Assembly: GCF_002864685.1 (NCBI RefSeq)
Contig: NZ_NMQZ01000003.1
Span: 62,001 to 126,000 of the forward strand
Length of the DNA: 64,000 nt
From: Alloalcanivorax mobilis
GTDB lineage: Bacteria; Pseudomonadota; Gammaproteobacteria; Pseudomonadales; Alcanivoracaceae
Direction of reading: 5' to 3'
The stretch's first letter is position 1. Each line of letters opens with the position of its first letter. Below are positions 8,379 through 18,810 of this stretch, in pieces. The notes under the pieces were generated by a model, which did no database searches, was not told where the DNA came from, and saw only the letters and a list, made by a program, of their open reading frames with translations. Made by a program: the position numbers and the translations under genes.

Positions 8379-9233
8379 ATGAAAATCACCATTCTCAGCG
8401 GACGTTCCGGTTCGGGCAAAACCACGGCCCTGCAAGCCCTGGAAGACCACGGCTACTACTGCGTGGACAACCTGCCCCTGGGGCTGCTGCCCACCCTGGT
8501 CACCCAGCTGGAAGCCGAGGAACACCCGCTTAATCGGGTCGCGGTGGGCATCGACGCCCGCAACCTGCCGCGCCAACTGCTGGCCTTCACCACCACTCTG
8601 GACGAATTGCGCGCCAGCCAGGTGGACACCGAGATCATCTTTCTGGAGGCCGAGCCGGCCAGCCTGCTCAAGCGCTTCAGCGCCACCCGCCGGCGCCACC
8701 CGCTGAGCGGCGACAACCGCACGCTGGCCGACGCCATCGAATACGAAGCGCAACTGCTCGCCGACATTCGCATGCGCGCCGATCTGGTCATCGACACCAG
8801 CAGCCTGGACGTGCACAGCCTGCGCAATATGATCCGCCAGCGGGTGGCCCGTCGCGACGTCAGCCTGTCGCTGCTGATCCAGTCGTTCGGCTACAAGAAC
8901 GGCCTGCCCTACGACTCCGATCTGGTGTTCGACGTGCGCGCCCTGCCCAACCCCCACTGGCATAACGATCTGCGCCCGTTCACCGGCCGCGACGAAAAAG
9001 TGGCGGAATTTCTGCGCGGGCACCCGGAAAGCGGCGCCCTGCTCGACGACATCTTCAATTACCTGACCCGCTGGCTGCCGGTCTACGCCGCCAATGACCG
9101 CAGCTACGTCACCGTGGCGATCGGCTGCACCGGTGGCCGCCATCGGTCGGTGTACATCACCGAACAACTGGCCCAGCGTTTGCGCGACGACGGCATTCCC
9201 CTGCACGTGCGGCACCGGGAACTGGACGGATGA
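8379..9233 (+). CDS. rapZ: RNase adapter protein RapZ
   Basis: A 284-residue protein of the YvcJ/RapZ family. The N-terminal kinase-like fold contains the Walker A motif GRSGSGKTT (residues 8-16). The C-terminal RNA-binding domain carries CTGGRHRSVY. In enterobacteria RapZ delivers the sRNA GlmZ to RNase E to tune glucosamine-6-phosphate synthase; in other gammaproteobacteria the target is less clear. The stop overlaps the ptsO start (ATGA). Confidence 0.96.
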   Translation: MKITILSGRSGSGKTTALQALEDHGYYCVDNLPLGLLPTLVTQLEAEEHPLNRVAVGIDARNLPRQLLAFTTTLDELRASQVDTEIIFLEAEPASLLKRFSATRRRHPLSGDNRTLADAIEYEAQLLADIRMRADLVIDTSSLDVHSLRNMIRQRVARRDVSLSLLIQSFGYKNGLPYDSDLVFDVRALPNPHWHNDLRPFTGRDEKVAEFLRGHPESGALLDDIFNYLTRWLPVYAANDRSYVTVAIGCTGGRHRSVYITEQLAQRLRDDGIPLHVRHRELDG

Positions 9234-9499
9234 TCGAACAGGATCTGACCGTCATCAACAAGCTCGGCCTGCACGCCCGCGCCGCCGCCAAGGTGGTCAG
9301 CGTCGCCTCGCGCTACAGTTGCACCATTCAGGTTCAGCACCAGCAACGCCTGATCGACGCCAAGAGCATCATGGGCTTGCTGACGCTGGGCGCCGCCAAG
9401 GGCACCACCCTGCGGGTGCGGGTGGACGGCGCGGACGAACAGCCAGCAATGGGCGAACTCACCGACCTGTTCGCCCGCCGTTTCGACGAAGACGAATAG
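9230..9499 (+). CDS. ptsO: Nitrogen PTS phosphocarrier NPr
   Basis: An 89-residue HPr-like protein. The phosphorylatable histidine is H15 in NKLGLHARAAAK, and the second conserved block AKSIMGLLTLGAAKG contains the regulatory serine position. NPr passes phosphate from PtsP to PtsN. Its start codon overlaps the rapZ stop. The tail ends in an acidic cluster. It is the last gene of the rpoN-linked run. Confidence 0.96.
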   Translation: MIEQDLTVINKLGLHARAAAKVVSVASRYSCTIQVQHQQRLIDAKSIMGLLTLGAAKGTTLRVRVDGADEQPAMGELTDLFARRFDEDE

Positions 9500-9581
9500 C
9501 CCGCCACGCTTTTACCTCCCTTTTTCAGCATGCCGACGCTGCCTGCGGTAAACTCCCGAGTCCCCGGGAAGGAGCGGCAGC

Positions 9582-10940
9582 GTGGACACGCAACGACATA
9601 AACAGAACCTGAAAACGGTGAATCTGGCGCTCGCCGAGGGCACCTTTTCCCAGGTGCGCCTGTTGCTCAACAGCCTGCCCGGGGCGGAAGCCGCCCACTT
9701 GCTGGAATCCTCGCCGCCGCGCGAACGGGAAATCCTCTGGAAGCTGCTCAACCCCGAGCAGGAAAGCGAGGTATTGCAATACCTGGGCGAGGAAGTGCGC
9801 CTGGAACTGCTGCGCGACCGCTCGCCCCAGGAGTTGATCACCCTGGTCGCCGACCTGGACACCGATGACCTGGCCGACCTGCTCCAGGAGCTGCCCGAGC
9901 ACGTGACAGAGCAGGTGCTGGCCGGTTTGGACCAGCAAAACCGGGAACGCCTGGCGCGGGTGATGAGCTACCCGGAAGACACCGCCGGCGGCCTGATGAA
10001 CACCGACGTCATCACCGTGCGGCCGGACATCACCTTCAGCGTGGTGCAGCGCTACCTGCGCCGGCTGGGGGAAATCCCCAGCACCACCGACAACCTGCTG
10101 GTGGTGAATCGCAAAAACCAGTTCGTGGGGGTGCTGCCACTGACCCGGGTACTGATTTCCGACCCGGGCACCACCGTACGCGAGGCCATGGACACCGACG
10201 TCACCGCGATCCCGGTGGACCAGGACGAGCACGAGGTCGCCAAGCTGTTCGAGCGGCTCGATTTGATCACCGCGCCGGTGGTGGACGAAGAAGGCGTACT
10301 GGTGGGGCGCATCACCATCGACGACGTGGTCGACGTGATTCGCGAGGAAGCCGATCACTCCCTGATGAGCATGGCGGGTCTCGGCGAAGACGAAGACACC
10401 TTCGGCTCGGTCTGGCAGACGGTACGCCGCCGCGCCCTGTGGCTGGGCATCAATCTGGTCACCGCCCTGGCCGCGTCGGCGGTGATCAGCCTGTTCGAAG
10501 ACACCCTGGAGCGGGTAGTGGCCCTGGCGGTACTGATGCCGATTGTCGCCAGCATGGGCGGCATCGCCGGCAGCCAGACCCTGACGCTGGTGATCCGCGC
10601 CATGGCGCTGGGCCAGGTTCAGGAGGGCAACAGCCGTTATCTGCTCACCAAGGAACTGGCGGTGGGTTCGCTCAACGGCCTGTTCTGGGCGCTGGTGATC
10701 GGCGCCACCGCGGCCCTGTGGTTCGACGACGTCATGCTCGGCGGCATCCTCGCCTGCGCCATGGTGATCAATCTGGTGATCGCCGCCGGTGCCGGCGCCC
10801 TGCTGCCAATGATCATGAAGCGCTTCGGCATCGACCCGGCCCTGGCCGGGTCGGTGGTGCTCACCACCATCACCGACGTGGTCGGCTTTTTCGCCTTCCT
10901 CGGGCTGGCCACCCTGCTCTACACCCAGGTGGCCGTTTAG
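9582..10940 (+). CDS. mgtE: Magnesium transporter MgtE
   Basis: A 452-residue Mg2+ channel/transporter. It has a superhelical N-domain (about 30-130), a tandem CBS pair (about 138-255) and five membrane helices (about 285-450) containing the family segments VASMGGIAGSQT and AGAGALLPMIMKRFGIDPA. The cytosolic domains sense Mg2+ and gate the pore. It starts at GTG (9582) with AAGGAG seven bases upstream. No M-box riboswitch is visible in the 82-base leader. Its 3' end overlaps the convergent gene by 4 bases. Confidence 0.96.
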   Translation: MDTQRHKQNLKTVNLALAEGTFSQVRLLLNSLPGAEAAHLLESSPPREREILWKLLNPEQESEVLQYLGEEVRLELLRDRSPQELITLVADLDTDDLADLLQELPEHVTEQVLAGLDQQNRERLARVMSYPEDTAGGLMNTDVITVRPDITFSVVQRYLRRLGEIPSTTDNLLVVNRKNQFVGVLPLTRVLISDPGTTVREAMDTDVTAIPVDQDEHEVAKLFERLDLITAPVVDEEGVLVGRITIDDVVDVIREEADHSLMSMAGLGEDEDTFGSVWQTVRRRALWLGINLVTALAASAVISLFEDTLERVVALAVLMPIVASMGGIAGSQTLTLVIRAMALGQVQEGNSRYLLTKELAVGSLNGLFWALVIGATAALWFDDVMLGGILACAMVINLVIAAGAGALLPMIMKRFGIDPALAGSVVLTTITDVVGFFAFLGLATLLYTQVAV

Positions 10941-11902
10941 CTGCCAGAGCTGAGCTGATCGGGCTCGCGGGCTGGCGCCGCCGTGGACTCCGCGGACGGC
11001 TCATCCATGGCGAACACATCCCGGAACGAGGTGTAGATCGAGACCATGCACAAGGCCATCAGGAACAACATCGCCACGATGCCCGCCAGCACCAGCACAC
11101 CATAGAGAATCGCCGCCAGCACGCCCTGGCCCAGCACCAGAGAGACGAAACCGACATACAACGCGGCCACCACACAGAGCACCAGTACCAACAGCAGCGG
11201 AATCACGCCGTACCAGAGCATCGGCAGCCAGTTGATCGCCACCGCCACCAGACTTTCCCACAACGCAGCGAACGGCTTACGTTTTCCCAGATAGACCAGC
11301 GGCAGCTGGAACCAGAGCGCCGCCGCGTACGGCAACATCAATGCCAGGATAATCAGCCCGGCCAGGGCCACCCTCATCATCCCGGTGTTGGCCAGATCCG
11401 GGGGCGCGACGATGTCCTCGCCAAGCGCGCCGGCGGACACCAGATCGGCGATTTCGCTGCCGAACATCAGCAGCACCAGCACCGCGATCAACACAAAAAA
11501 AGTGATCTGCGCCGCCACCTGGGCAACACCGGTAAGAAACAGCTGCCCGGTGGAATGGGAAAAACCCGCGAACAGATTGCCGAATTCAAACGCCTCGCCC
11601 CGCCAGCGGCGATGGGCGAGATCAAATACCCCGGCGGCGAACACCGGCGACAACAGCGCCGGCACCAGATTGCCAAGCAGCGGCACCAACAGGCTGCTCA
11701 GGCTGATGCCCATCAACACCGCCATCAACACCAGCACCGCCAGCGACCACTGCCCCCAGTTACTGACAGTGATTCGCCACGCCTGTTTCCACCACAACCA
11801 GCCATGCCCCAACGGTCGCGCCCGGGCGCGGCCCACTTCGGCAATATCGTCTTGCGCCACCACCGGCGCCCGCGGTCCCTGATACGGATTGTTCGGTTCC
11901 AT
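10937..11902 (-). CDS. BPSS1780-family integral membrane protein
   Basis: A 321-residue polytopic protein. The Pro-rich start MEPNNPYQGPRAPV is followed by the WWKQAW segment and five to six hydrophobic helices typical of the BPSS1780 family. The function is unknown. An AAAGGA site precedes ATG GGG ATG; the second ATG at 11902 has the better spacing. The C-terminal end is Ser/Glu-rich and soluble. It lies downstream of pmbA on the same strand, separated by heptad repeats, and overlaps convergent mgtE by 4 bases. Confidence 0.82.
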   Translation of the reverse strand: MEPNNPYQGPRAPVVAQDDIAEVGRARARPLGHGWLWWKQAWRITVSNWGQWSLAVLVLMAVLMGISLSSLLVPLLGNLVPALLSPVFAAGVFDLAHRRWRGEAFEFGNLFAGFSHSTGQLFLTGVAQVAAQITFFVLIAVLVLLMFGSEIADLVSAGALGEDIVAPPDLANTGMMRVALAGLIILALMLPYAAALWFQLPLVYLGKRKPFAALWESLVAVAINWLPMLWYGVIPLLLVLVLCVVAALYVGFVSLVLGQGVLAAILYGVLVLAGIVAMLFLMALCMVSIYTSFRDVFAMDEPSAESTAAPAREPDQLSSGS

Positions 11903-11921
11903 CCCCATTCCTTTCTTGATA

Positions 11922-11992
11922 GACGCTACACGCAGCACGCTTCACGCATGCACGCTTAAAAACCGGTTTTGACTTAGCTTGCAGCTTGCAGC
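11922..11992. repeat. Heptamer-type repeat tract between pmbA and the membrane-protein gene (copy E)
   Basis: Two clusters of 7-bp-spaced units lie here: ACGCTAC/ACGCAGC/ACGCTTC-like units (11922-11957) and a tandem AGCTTGC AGCTTGC AGC (11976-11992). An AAAAACCGGTTTT palindrome separates them. Reading along the genes (minus strand), the tract starts about 7 bases after the pmbA stop. The arms are only loosely complementary, so it is a weaker hairpin than the other copies. Confidence 0.65.
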
Positions 11993-11998
11993 CGCTCT

Positions 11999-13354
11999 TT
12001 ACCGCCCCGCGATCTTCATCGGCGCGAGCAGCAGTGAGCCGCAGCGGATGTTGCCGCGCGCGTCCACATCGGTGCCGCTGCCCTGCAGGCCAGCGAACAT
12101 CGCGGCCAGATTTCCGGCAAGGGTAAACTCCTGCAGCGGTTTGCCCAGGACCCCGTTCTCAACCCGGAAACCGGCCGCGCCCCGGGAGTAATCGCCGGTC
12201 ACCAGATTGACGCCCTGCCCCATCACCTCGGTGATCAGAATGCCGTTGCCCATGCGTTTCAACAGCGCCGCCTGATCCTCGCCGGTGTCGCTGATGATCA
12301 GATTGTGCACGCCACCGCCATTGCCGGTGGGCGCCATCTCCAGGCGGCGGGCGGCGTACAGACCCAGCACGTAACGGCGCAAGACGCCGTCTTCCACAAA
12401 CGCCTGATCAAAGGTCGGCAGCCCGTCGCTGTCGTAGGGCGCGGAGCCGTTGCCGCCGGGCAAATGGGCCTGCTCGCGCAGATTGATGCCGGCCGGGAAC
12501 AGGCGCTCGCCAAGCCGATCACGCAGGAACGAGGCACGCCGATACAGCGAGCCGCCACTGATCGCCGACACAAAATGCCCGAGCAAGCCGGCCGCCACCT
12601 CCGGCGCGAACATCACCGGCAGTTCGCCGGTTTCCGGCACCTCGGCGCCGAGCCGCGCCAGCGTGCGCAGGCGGGCGCGCTCACCGACGCTCTCCGGGCT
12701 GGCAATGCGGCTTGGGTCGCGGCTGCCGTCGTACCAGTAATCGCGCTGCATGCCCGCCTCGTCCTCGGCCAGCACCGCGCAACCACGGGAATGAAAACTG
12801 CCGGCGTAGCCTTGCAGAAACCCGTTGCTGGTGCCCAGCACCCGCAGCGACGTGCCGGTGGTCACCGACGCGCCCTCGGAATTGACGATGCGCGGATCAT
12901 CCCGGGCCACGCTTTCACTGCGCAGCGCCTCGGCGATGGCCTGTTCGGTGCTGATCTCCCACGGGTGATACAGATCCAAGTCGGGCAGGTCGGTGGCCAG
13001 CAGACCGGCCTCGGCGATGCCGCCAAACGGATCTTCCTCGGTGTGCCGGGCGATGGCACAGGCGGCGGCCACCGCGTCACGCAGGCTCTGCGGGCTGTCG
13101 TCGGAGGTGGTCGAGGCGCCCTTGCGGTTGCCCATGTAAACGCTCACCGCCACGCCCCGGTCGCGGTGAAACTCCACCGTTTCCACCTCGCCCAGGCGTA
13201 CGTTCACCGACAACCCCTGGGCCAGGCTGAGGTGCGCCTCGGCACTGCTGGCGCCCTGCCGGCGCGCCTCTTCGAGCACGAAGGCCACGGTGTCGCGGGC
13301 GGAATTCAGTTGCCGGGGGTCGAGATTGGCTGACGCGCCATGGGGTTCGGACAT
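11999..13354 (-). CDS. pmbA: TldE/PmbA metalloprotease subunit
   Basis: A 451-residue PmbA (TldE) protein. With TldD it forms a zinc protease that matures peptide antibiotics such as microcin B17 and degrades unfolded peptides such as CcdA. PmbA itself lacks the HExxxH zinc site, as here. The segments VNVRLGEVETVEF, RGVAVSVYMGNRKG and DYSRGAAGFRVENG are family blocks. AAGGTGG precedes the ATG at 13354 at 8-base spacing; a GTG four codons earlier is less likely. TldD is 12 kb away, separated by an efflux cluster, although the pair is close together in relatives. Confidence 0.95.
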   Translation of the reverse strand: MSEPHGASANLDPRQLNSARDTVAFVLEEARRQGASSAEAHLSLAQGLSVNVRLGEVETVEFHRDRGVAVSVYMGNRKGASTTSDDSPQSLRDAVAAACAIARHTEEDPFGGIAEAGLLATDLPDLDLYHPWEISTEQAIAEALRSESVARDDPRIVNSEGASVTTGTSLRVLGTSNGFLQGYAGSFHSRGCAVLAEDEAGMQRDYWYDGSRDPSRIASPESVGERARLRTLARLGAEVPETGELPVMFAPEVAAGLLGHFVSAISGGSLYRRASFLRDRLGERLFPAGINLREQAHLPGGNGSAPYDSDGLPTFDQAFVEDGVLRRYVLGLYAARRLEMAPTGNGGGVHNLIISDTGEDQAALLKRMGNGILITEVMGQGVNLVTGDYSRGAAGFRVENGVLGKPLQEFTLAGNLAAMFAGLQGSGTDVDARGNIRCGSLLLAPMKIAGR

Positions 13355-13421
13355 AGAATGAGCCACCTTGATTAACCGAATTCATTGAAACGACGCCTGG
13401 GATCGCCAGCGCCGGGAAACC

Positions 13422-13958
13422 ATGACTGAGTATAACGACACCCCCGCCAGCAAGACACGCCGCAAGCAGGACATGCAGGAGCTCCAGGAAGTGGGGTTGA
13501 CTCTGATGGAGCTGAAACCCGCCCAGCAGGCGCGTCTGCCGCTCAATGACCCACTGCGCAACGCGCTGGACGAAGCCCGTCGCATCAGCAACCTGGACGC
13601 GCGCCGCCGCCACGCCCTGTTTGTCGGGCGGCTGATCAGCGATTCCGGCCCGGACGCCCTGCTGCAGGCGCTGGCCACGCTCACCGACCCAACCCGCCAG
13701 CAACGTCTTCAGCAATGGACCGAACAGGTGATCGCCTGCGAGAACGTCAAGGAACTCGAACCGATTCTCCACCAGGTGCTCGAATTCCACCCCCACGGCG
13801 ACCGCCAAAGTCTGCGCAACCAGGCCCGCAATCTCGTGAAAGCGCGCCTGGACAACCCCGCCGACGCCAGCACCGAGCAACGTGACCGTTTCAAGCGCGA
13901 ACGCAAGAAGTTCCAAGCGTTGTTGAACGACCTGGAAAAAACCGCGCCGTTGTATTAG
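13422..13958 (+). CDS. darP: Ribosome biogenesis factor YjgA (DarP)
   Basis: A 178-residue DUF615 protein associated with late 50S subunit assembly. The start SKTRRKQDMQELQEVG and the C-terminal DRFKRERKKFQALLNDL are characteristic. It is divergent from pmbA with a 67-base gap, the conserved yjgA/pmbA layout. The sequence is highly charged and helical. Confidence 0.95.
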   Translation: MTEYNDTPASKTRRKQDMQELQEVGLTLMELKPAQQARLPLNDPLRNALDEARRISNLDARRRHALFVGRLISDSGPDALLQALATLTDPTRQQRLQQWTEQVIACENVKELEPILHQVLEFHPHGDRQSLRNQARNLVKARLDNPADASTEQRDRFKRERKKFQALLNDLEKTAPLY

Positions 13959-14014
13959 GGGAGGGGGACGGGTTGCAGTGAACAGGCAGGTTGGCGCCGG
14001 AGTTCGATGCCGGT

Positions 14015-14098
14015 GTGGGAGCGGTCCTTGACCGCGAAATGGCGCTGCCAGGCCCGCCTCGCCTTTCGGCTCGGCTCGCGGTCGAGGACCGCTCCCAC
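14015..14098. repeat. REP-type inverted repeat
   Basis: The arms GTGGGAGCGGTCCTTGACCG (from 14015) and its near reverse complement (14076-14098, ending CCGCTCCCAC) enclose a short GC-rich linker with GCCTCGCCTTTCGG. This resembles Pseudomonas REP/BIME elements. A closely similar copy, sharing the linker, is at 24597-24681, so the two flank the efflux block. The rest of the 13959-14248 gap holds scattered GGGAACAGG-type heptamers (about 13972, 14127, and inverted near 14226) and no gene. Confidence 0.8.
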
Positions 14099-14248
14099 AG
14101 GGGCGTTGTAGCGGGCCTGAAACAGGTTGCAGGGAACAGGCGGCGTTGTAGTGGGGTTACCCTTACCGCGTCACGGCGCGGGCATGACCTTTCCGCCAAC
14201 GCACGGCCCGCCCCGTGCTGCCCCCTGCATCCTGTTCCCTGATCCGTC

Positions 14249-15715
14249 TTAATCTTTCTCTTCCCAGGGCCGGGGCGGCTCCACCACCGTTTGAATCACC
14301 GGGTCGTCCAGGTCCCAGCCGCCGCCGAGGGCAGCGGCGAGCTGGATGGCGGCGTCGAGGCGGTCGCTGGCGATGTCCAGTTGCGCGCGGCGCGCTTCCA
14401 GGGTCAGGTTCTGGGCGGTGGCGACTTCCAGAAAGGTCACCATGCCGGCCTTGTAACGGTTGGTGATGACCCGTTCATTGTCCTGCGCCAGCGCCACCAG
14501 GTCGCTCTGCTGCTGGTCTTTTTCGCTGAGGATGCGCGCGGTGGCGAGGGCGTCTTCCACGTCACGCAGGCTCTCCAGCACGGTTTGCCGGTAAAACGCC
14601 ACCTGCTCGTCGTACTGGGCGATGGCCAGGTCGTTGGCGGCGCGGCGGGCGCCGCCGTCGAACAGGGTTTGCGCCAGGCTCGGGCCCACCGACCAGACCC
14701 GCACCGGGGCGTCGAACAGGCGCGAAAAGCTGTCCGCTTCCACACCCCCGGAGGCGCTCAGGGTCAGGTCCGGCAACCAGGCGGCGCGGGCCACGCCGAT
14801 GTTGGCGTTGGCGGCCGCCACCTGCCGTTCGGCCACCACCACATCCGGGCGCCGCGCGATCAGTACCGAGGGCAAGGTGGCCGGCAGCGAGGGCAGCGCC
14901 GGCAGGCCCTCGGCCACCGGCAGCGAGAATTGCGAAGGGGCGCGGCCGGTGAGCACGGCGATGGCGTTCTCCTCGGCGGCGCGCTGGTTTTCCAGGTCGT
15001 AAAGTTCGGTACGCAGCGATTGGCTCTGGGTCTGCGCCTGGATCACATCGGAGCGCGACACGATGCCGGCGCGGTATTGATTCTGCGTCAGCGTCAGGGA
15101 GCGCTCATAGGCGTCCATGGTCTGGCGCAGCAACGACACCTGCAAATCCAGCGCGCGCAAACGCACGTAGCTCTGCGCCAGCGACACCCGGATGCTCAGG
15201 CGCACCGCCGCCAGGTCGGCGGCGCTGGCCTGCAGATTGGCGCGCCCCGCTTCCACTTCCCGGCGCACCCGGCCCCACAGATCCGGCGCCCAGCTCACGT
15301 TCAGTTCAGCGCTGTAGGATTCGCTGATGCGGCTGTTGCTGACGGTATTGCCGGTGACCGTGCTGCGCGCCTCGTCACTGCCGCGACGCTGGCCTTGCAC
15401 CGAGGCGCCCAACACCGGGCTGTAACCGGAACGGGCGTCGACCCATTGCGCTTCGGCGGCGCGGAAACGGGCCTGCGCCTGGGCCAGGGTCTGATTGGCG
15501 GCGGCGGCCTGATCCAGCAGGCCGGTGAGCACCGGGTCATGGAACGCCAGCCACCACTCGCCGCCGGCCATCCAGCTCCGTGCCGGCACGGTTTGCCAGC
15601 CATCCTGGTATTTGAACGTGTCCGGATAGGGCGCGGCCGGACGCTGGTAGTCCGGGCCGACGGTACAGCCGGCGAGCAACACGGCGAGCAGGGCGGAAAG
15701 CGGAAGACGTCTCAT
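14249..15715 (-). CDS. Outer-membrane efflux lipoprotein (OpmB/NodT family)
   Basis: A 488-residue TolC-like outer-membrane factor with a lipobox LLAGC (C17) and the conserved start GPDYQRP. Two repeated outer-membrane-efflux halves follow, with long coiled segments such as RYKAGMVTFLEVATAQ and QYRAGIVSRSDVIQAQ. It should trimerise to form the exit duct for the RND pumps encoded upstream. The ATG overlaps the stop of the upstream permease (ATGA), marking it as the last gene of the operon, as opmB is in muxABC-opmB. Confidence 0.93.
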   Translation of the reverse strand: MRRLPLSALLAVLLAGCTVGPDYQRPAAPYPDTFKYQDGWQTVPARSWMAGGEWWLAFHDPVLTGLLDQAAAANQTLAQAQARFRAAEAQWVDARSGYSPVLGASVQGQRRGSDEARSTVTGNTVSNSRISESYSAELNVSWAPDLWGRVRREVEAGRANLQASAADLAAVRLSIRVSLAQSYVRLRALDLQVSLLRQTMDAYERSLTLTQNQYRAGIVSRSDVIQAQTQSQSLRTELYDLENQRAAEENAIAVLTGRAPSQFSLPVAEGLPALPSLPATLPSVLIARRPDVVVAERQVAAANANIGVARAAWLPDLTLSASGGVEADSFSRLFDAPVRVWSVGPSLAQTLFDGGARRAANDLAIAQYDEQVAFYRQTVLESLRDVEDALATARILSEKDQQQSDLVALAQDNERVITNRYKAGMVTFLEVATAQNLTLEARRAQLDIASDRLDAAIQLAAALGGGWDLDDPVIQTVVEPPRPWEEKD

Positions 15716-18700
15716 GGCGCGGGCTTCAGGGTGTCGGGAGAGTGAACGTTGGCGCGGCGCAGCAGGCGCTGGCGCAGCCGCTCCAGGTAAAGGTAAACCA
15801 CCGGCGTGGTGTACAGCGTCAGCAACTGGCTGAACGCCAGCCCGCCGATGATGGTGATGCCCAGCGGCCGGCGCAACTCGGCGCCCTCGCCCAGGCTCAA
15901 CACCAGCGGCACGGCGCCCAGCAGGCCGGCCAGGTTGGTCATCAGAATCGGCCGCAGACGCAACAGCGCGGCGCGGCGGATCGCCTCGGTGGGGCTCAGG
16001 CCGTCGCGGCGTTCCGCCTCGAGGGCGAAATCGATCATCAGAATGGCGTTCTTCATCACGATGCCGATCAACAAAAACAACCCCAGCAGCGCGATCAGAC
16101 TGAACGGCGTATTGCTCAGGCGCAGCGCCAGCAACGCGCCCACGCCGGCGGAAGGCAGCGTGGACAGGATCGTCAGCGGATGCAAGGTGCTCTCGTAGAG
16201 CACGCCAAGCACCAGATAAACCGCCAGCAACACCGCCAGAATCAACAACGGCTGGCTGATGCCGCCGGTCAGGCTGGGGCCGCCGGAGTCCGGCGCCACG
16301 TGCACGCTGGTGGGCAGCATAATGCGATCCAGGGCGCGGTCGATGGCGGCCTGGGCCTCGGGCAGCAAGACACCCGGGGCAAGCGCGTAACCGATGCCCT
16401 CGGAGGCGAACTGGCCATCGTGGCGCACCCGGTCGTTGGCCATGCCGTAGTGCCAGCTTGCAAACGTGGACAGCGGCACCCGGGCGCCGTCTTCGGTGAG
16501 CACTTCAAGCTGCTTCAGCACCGCCGGGTCACCGGTGTAGCGCGGGTCCAGCTCCATCACCACCCGGTACTGGTTCAGTTCGTCGTAAAGGGTGGCCACC
16601 TGGCGCTGGGAAAACGAGTTATTGAGCACCGAGGCGACCGTCTGCATGTCGACGCCATAGCGGCGTGCCGCCTCGCGATTGATCTCCAGCACAATTTGCC
16701 GGGTTTCATCGCCGCCGGCGGAATCCACATCGACCAGCTCGGGCAGCTTTTGCATCGCCTCGGACACCTTGATCGCCCAGGTTTTGAGGGCCTCCAGGGA
16801 ATCCGAGCGCAGCACCAGCTCATGGTCACTGCGGCTGAACGGCCCGGAGAGCATGATGTCCTGATCCACCATCAGGAACAGAAAGCCGCCCGCCACCGCC
16901 GGCGAGTTGGCGCGCAACCGGTCCAACACCTGCTGAGCGGTGACGCCGCGTTCCGCCAGCGGTTTCAGGCTGATGGTGAGCTGGGAATTGGTCAGGCCAC
17001 GGTCACCGCCGGCGGTGCCGGTGACGTCCTGCACCGCCGGGTCGGCGAGAATCAGTTGCCGGTAGGCTTCGATCTTGGGCTGCATCACCTGGAAAGAAAA
17101 ACCGTCGTCGCCGCGTACGAAGCCACGAATCTGGCCGGTGTCCTGTTGCGGCAGGGTGGTTTTCGGGATCGCCACGTACAGATACAAATTGCAGCCCACC
17201 ACCGCCGCCAGCACCAGCATGGTGATGCGGCGATGGCGCAGCGCCCAGTCCAGCGTGTCCGCGTAGGCGCTTTGCAGATCATCGAACAGCGCCGCGCTGT
17301 GGCGCGCCAGCCGCCCGGGCGCCACCTTGGCGCGATCGCTCAGCCAGCGCGCGCACAGGCTTGGCGTCAGCGTCAGCGACAGAGCCAGGGAAATCAGCAT
17401 GGCCGCCGCCAGGGTGATGGAAAATTCCCGGAACAGCTTTTCCACCACGCCGCCCATGAACAGAATCGACACGAACACCACCACCAGCGCGGTGTTCATC
17501 GCCAGCAGCGTAAAGCCCACTTCGCGGGCGCCTTTCAGGGCTGCCTCCGCGGGCGGCAAGCCCGCCTCAATGTGGCGCTGAATGTTCTCCAGCACCACGA
17601 TGGCGTCGTCCACCACCAGCCCGGCGGCCACGATCAGCGCCATCAATGACAGGTTGTTCAGCGAAAAACCGTAGAAGTACATCACCACGAAGCTGCCGAT
17701 CAGCGACACCGGGATCGCGATGGAGGGGATCAGCGCGGTGCGCGCGCTGCCCAGAAACAGCCACACCACCAGCACCACCAGCAACACCGCGATCAACAGG
17801 GTGCTTTGCGCGTCGTCCAGGGAGGCACGAATGCCCGGCGAGCGATCCATCACCACCGAAAGCTGGCTGTCGGCGGGCATCAAGGCGCGCAACGCCGGCA
17901 GCTCAGCGCGGATCGCATTGATGGTTTCAATGATGTTGGCACCGGGCTGGCGGCTGATTTCCACGATCACCGCTGGCCGGTCGTTGTGGAAGCCGCTGGT
18001 ATAACGGTTCTCCACCGAATCGGTAACGCGCGCCACATCGGTCAGGCGCACCACCGAGCCGTCCTGTTCGCGAATCACCAGCGAGCGGTATTCGCTGGCG
18101 CGGTTGAGCGCGTCGCTGGTGCGCACCTGCCAGCGTTTTTCGCCCTGCTCCAACACACCCAGCGGTTGCAAGGCGTTGGCGTTGCCGATCGCCTGGCTGA
18201 CCTGATCCAGGGCGATGCCCCGCGACAACAGCGCGCCCGGGTCCAGTTGCACCCGCACCGCTGGCAGCGAGGCGCCATCGACGCTGACCTCACCGACCCC
18301 GCGCACCTGCGAGAGTTTCTGCGCCAGCACCGTGGAGGCGGCGTCGTAAAGCTGCGCCGGCGACAGATTCGGCGAGCTCAGCGCCAGGCCCATGATCGGC
18401 GCCTGGGACGGGTTCACCTTCAGGTACTGCGGGTTGCTGGGCATGCCCGAGGGCAATTCGCCGCGCACCGCATTGATCGCCGCCTGCACATCGCGGGCGG
18501 CCTCATTGATATCACGGTCGAGTTCAAAGAACAGCACGATCTCGGTGGAGCCCTGGCCGCTGCGCGAGGAAATCGAAGTAATGCCGGAAATGCTGCCCAG
18601 GGAACGCTCCAACGGCGTCGCCACGCTGGACGCCATGCTCTCCGGGCTGGCGCCGGGCAGATTGGCGTTCACCATGATCACCGGGAAATCCACCTGCGGC

Positions 18701-18810
18701 AGCGGCGACACCGGCAACAAGCGCCAACACAGCAACCCGGCCAATACCAGCGCCACCGCCATCAGGGTGGTGGCGATGGGCCGGTGAATGAACAACCCGG
18801 ACGGGTTCAC
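15712..18810 (-). CDS. muxC: RND efflux permease, MuxC/MdtC type
   Basis: A 1032-residue inner-membrane drug:proton antiporter of the HAE1 family. It begins [20 protein letters not shown] with twelve membrane helices in two homologous halves and two large periplasmic loops. The TM4 proton-relay aspartates are present in [14 protein letters not shown]. It is the second of two tandem permeases, which marks a MdtBC/MuxBC hetero-complex rather than a single AcrB type. It overlaps the first permease by 4 bases. Substrates cannot be read from sequence; relatives export novobiocin, beta-lactams, macrolides or bile salts. Confidence 0.93.
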   Translation of the reverse strand: MNPSGLFIHRPIATTLMAVALVLAGLLCWRLLPVSPLPQVDFPVIMVNANLPGASPESMASSVATPLERSLGSISGITSISSRSGQGSTEIVLFFELDRDINEAARDVQAAINAVRGELPSGMPSNPQYLKVNPSQAPIMGLALSSPNLSPAQLYDAASTVLAQKLSQVRGVGEVSVDGASLPAVRVQLDPGALLSRGIALDQVSQAIGNANALQPLGVLEQGEKRWQVRTSDALNRASEYRSLVIREQDGSVVRLTDVARVTDSVENRYTSGFHNDRPAVIVEISRQPGANIIETINAIRAELPALRALMPADSQLSVVMDRSPGIRASLDDAQSTLLIAVLLVVLVVWLFLGSARTALIPSIAIPVSLIGSFVVMYFYGFSLNNLSLMALIVAAGLVVDDAIVVLENIQRHIEAGLPPAEAALKGAREVGFTLLAMNTALVVVFVSILFMGGVVEKLFREFSITLAAAMLISLALSLTLTPSLCARWLSDRAKVAPGRLARHSAALFDDLQSAYADTLDWALRHRRITMLVLAAVVGCNLYLYVAIPKTTLPQQDTGQIRGFVRGDDGFSFQVMQPKIEAYRQLILADPAVQDVTGTAGGDRGLTNSQLTISLKPLAERGVTAQQVLDRLRANSPAVAGGFLFLMVDQDIMLSGPFSRSDHELVLRSDSLEALKTWAIKVSEAMQKLPELVDVDSAGGDETRQIVLEINREAARRYGVDMQTVASVLNNSFSQRQVATLYDELNQYRVVMELDPRYTGDPAVLKQLEVLTEDGARVPLSTFASWHYGMANDRVRHDGQFASEGIGYALAPGVLLPEAQAAIDRALDRIMLPTSVHVAPDSGGPSLTGGISQPLLILAVLLAVYLVLGVLYESTLHPLTILSTLPSAGVGALLALRLSNTPFSLIALLGLFLLIGIVMKNAILMIDFALEAERRDGLSPTEAIRRAALLRLRPILMTNLAGLLGAVPLVLSLGEGAELRRPLGITIIGGLAFSQLLTLYTTPVVYLYLERLRQRLLRRANVHSPDTLKPAP

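Noticed and set aside
9500-9581. Possible Mg2+ riboswitch upstream of mgtE
   Set aside because: The leader is only 82 bases and shows no M-box-like conserved helices or terminator.
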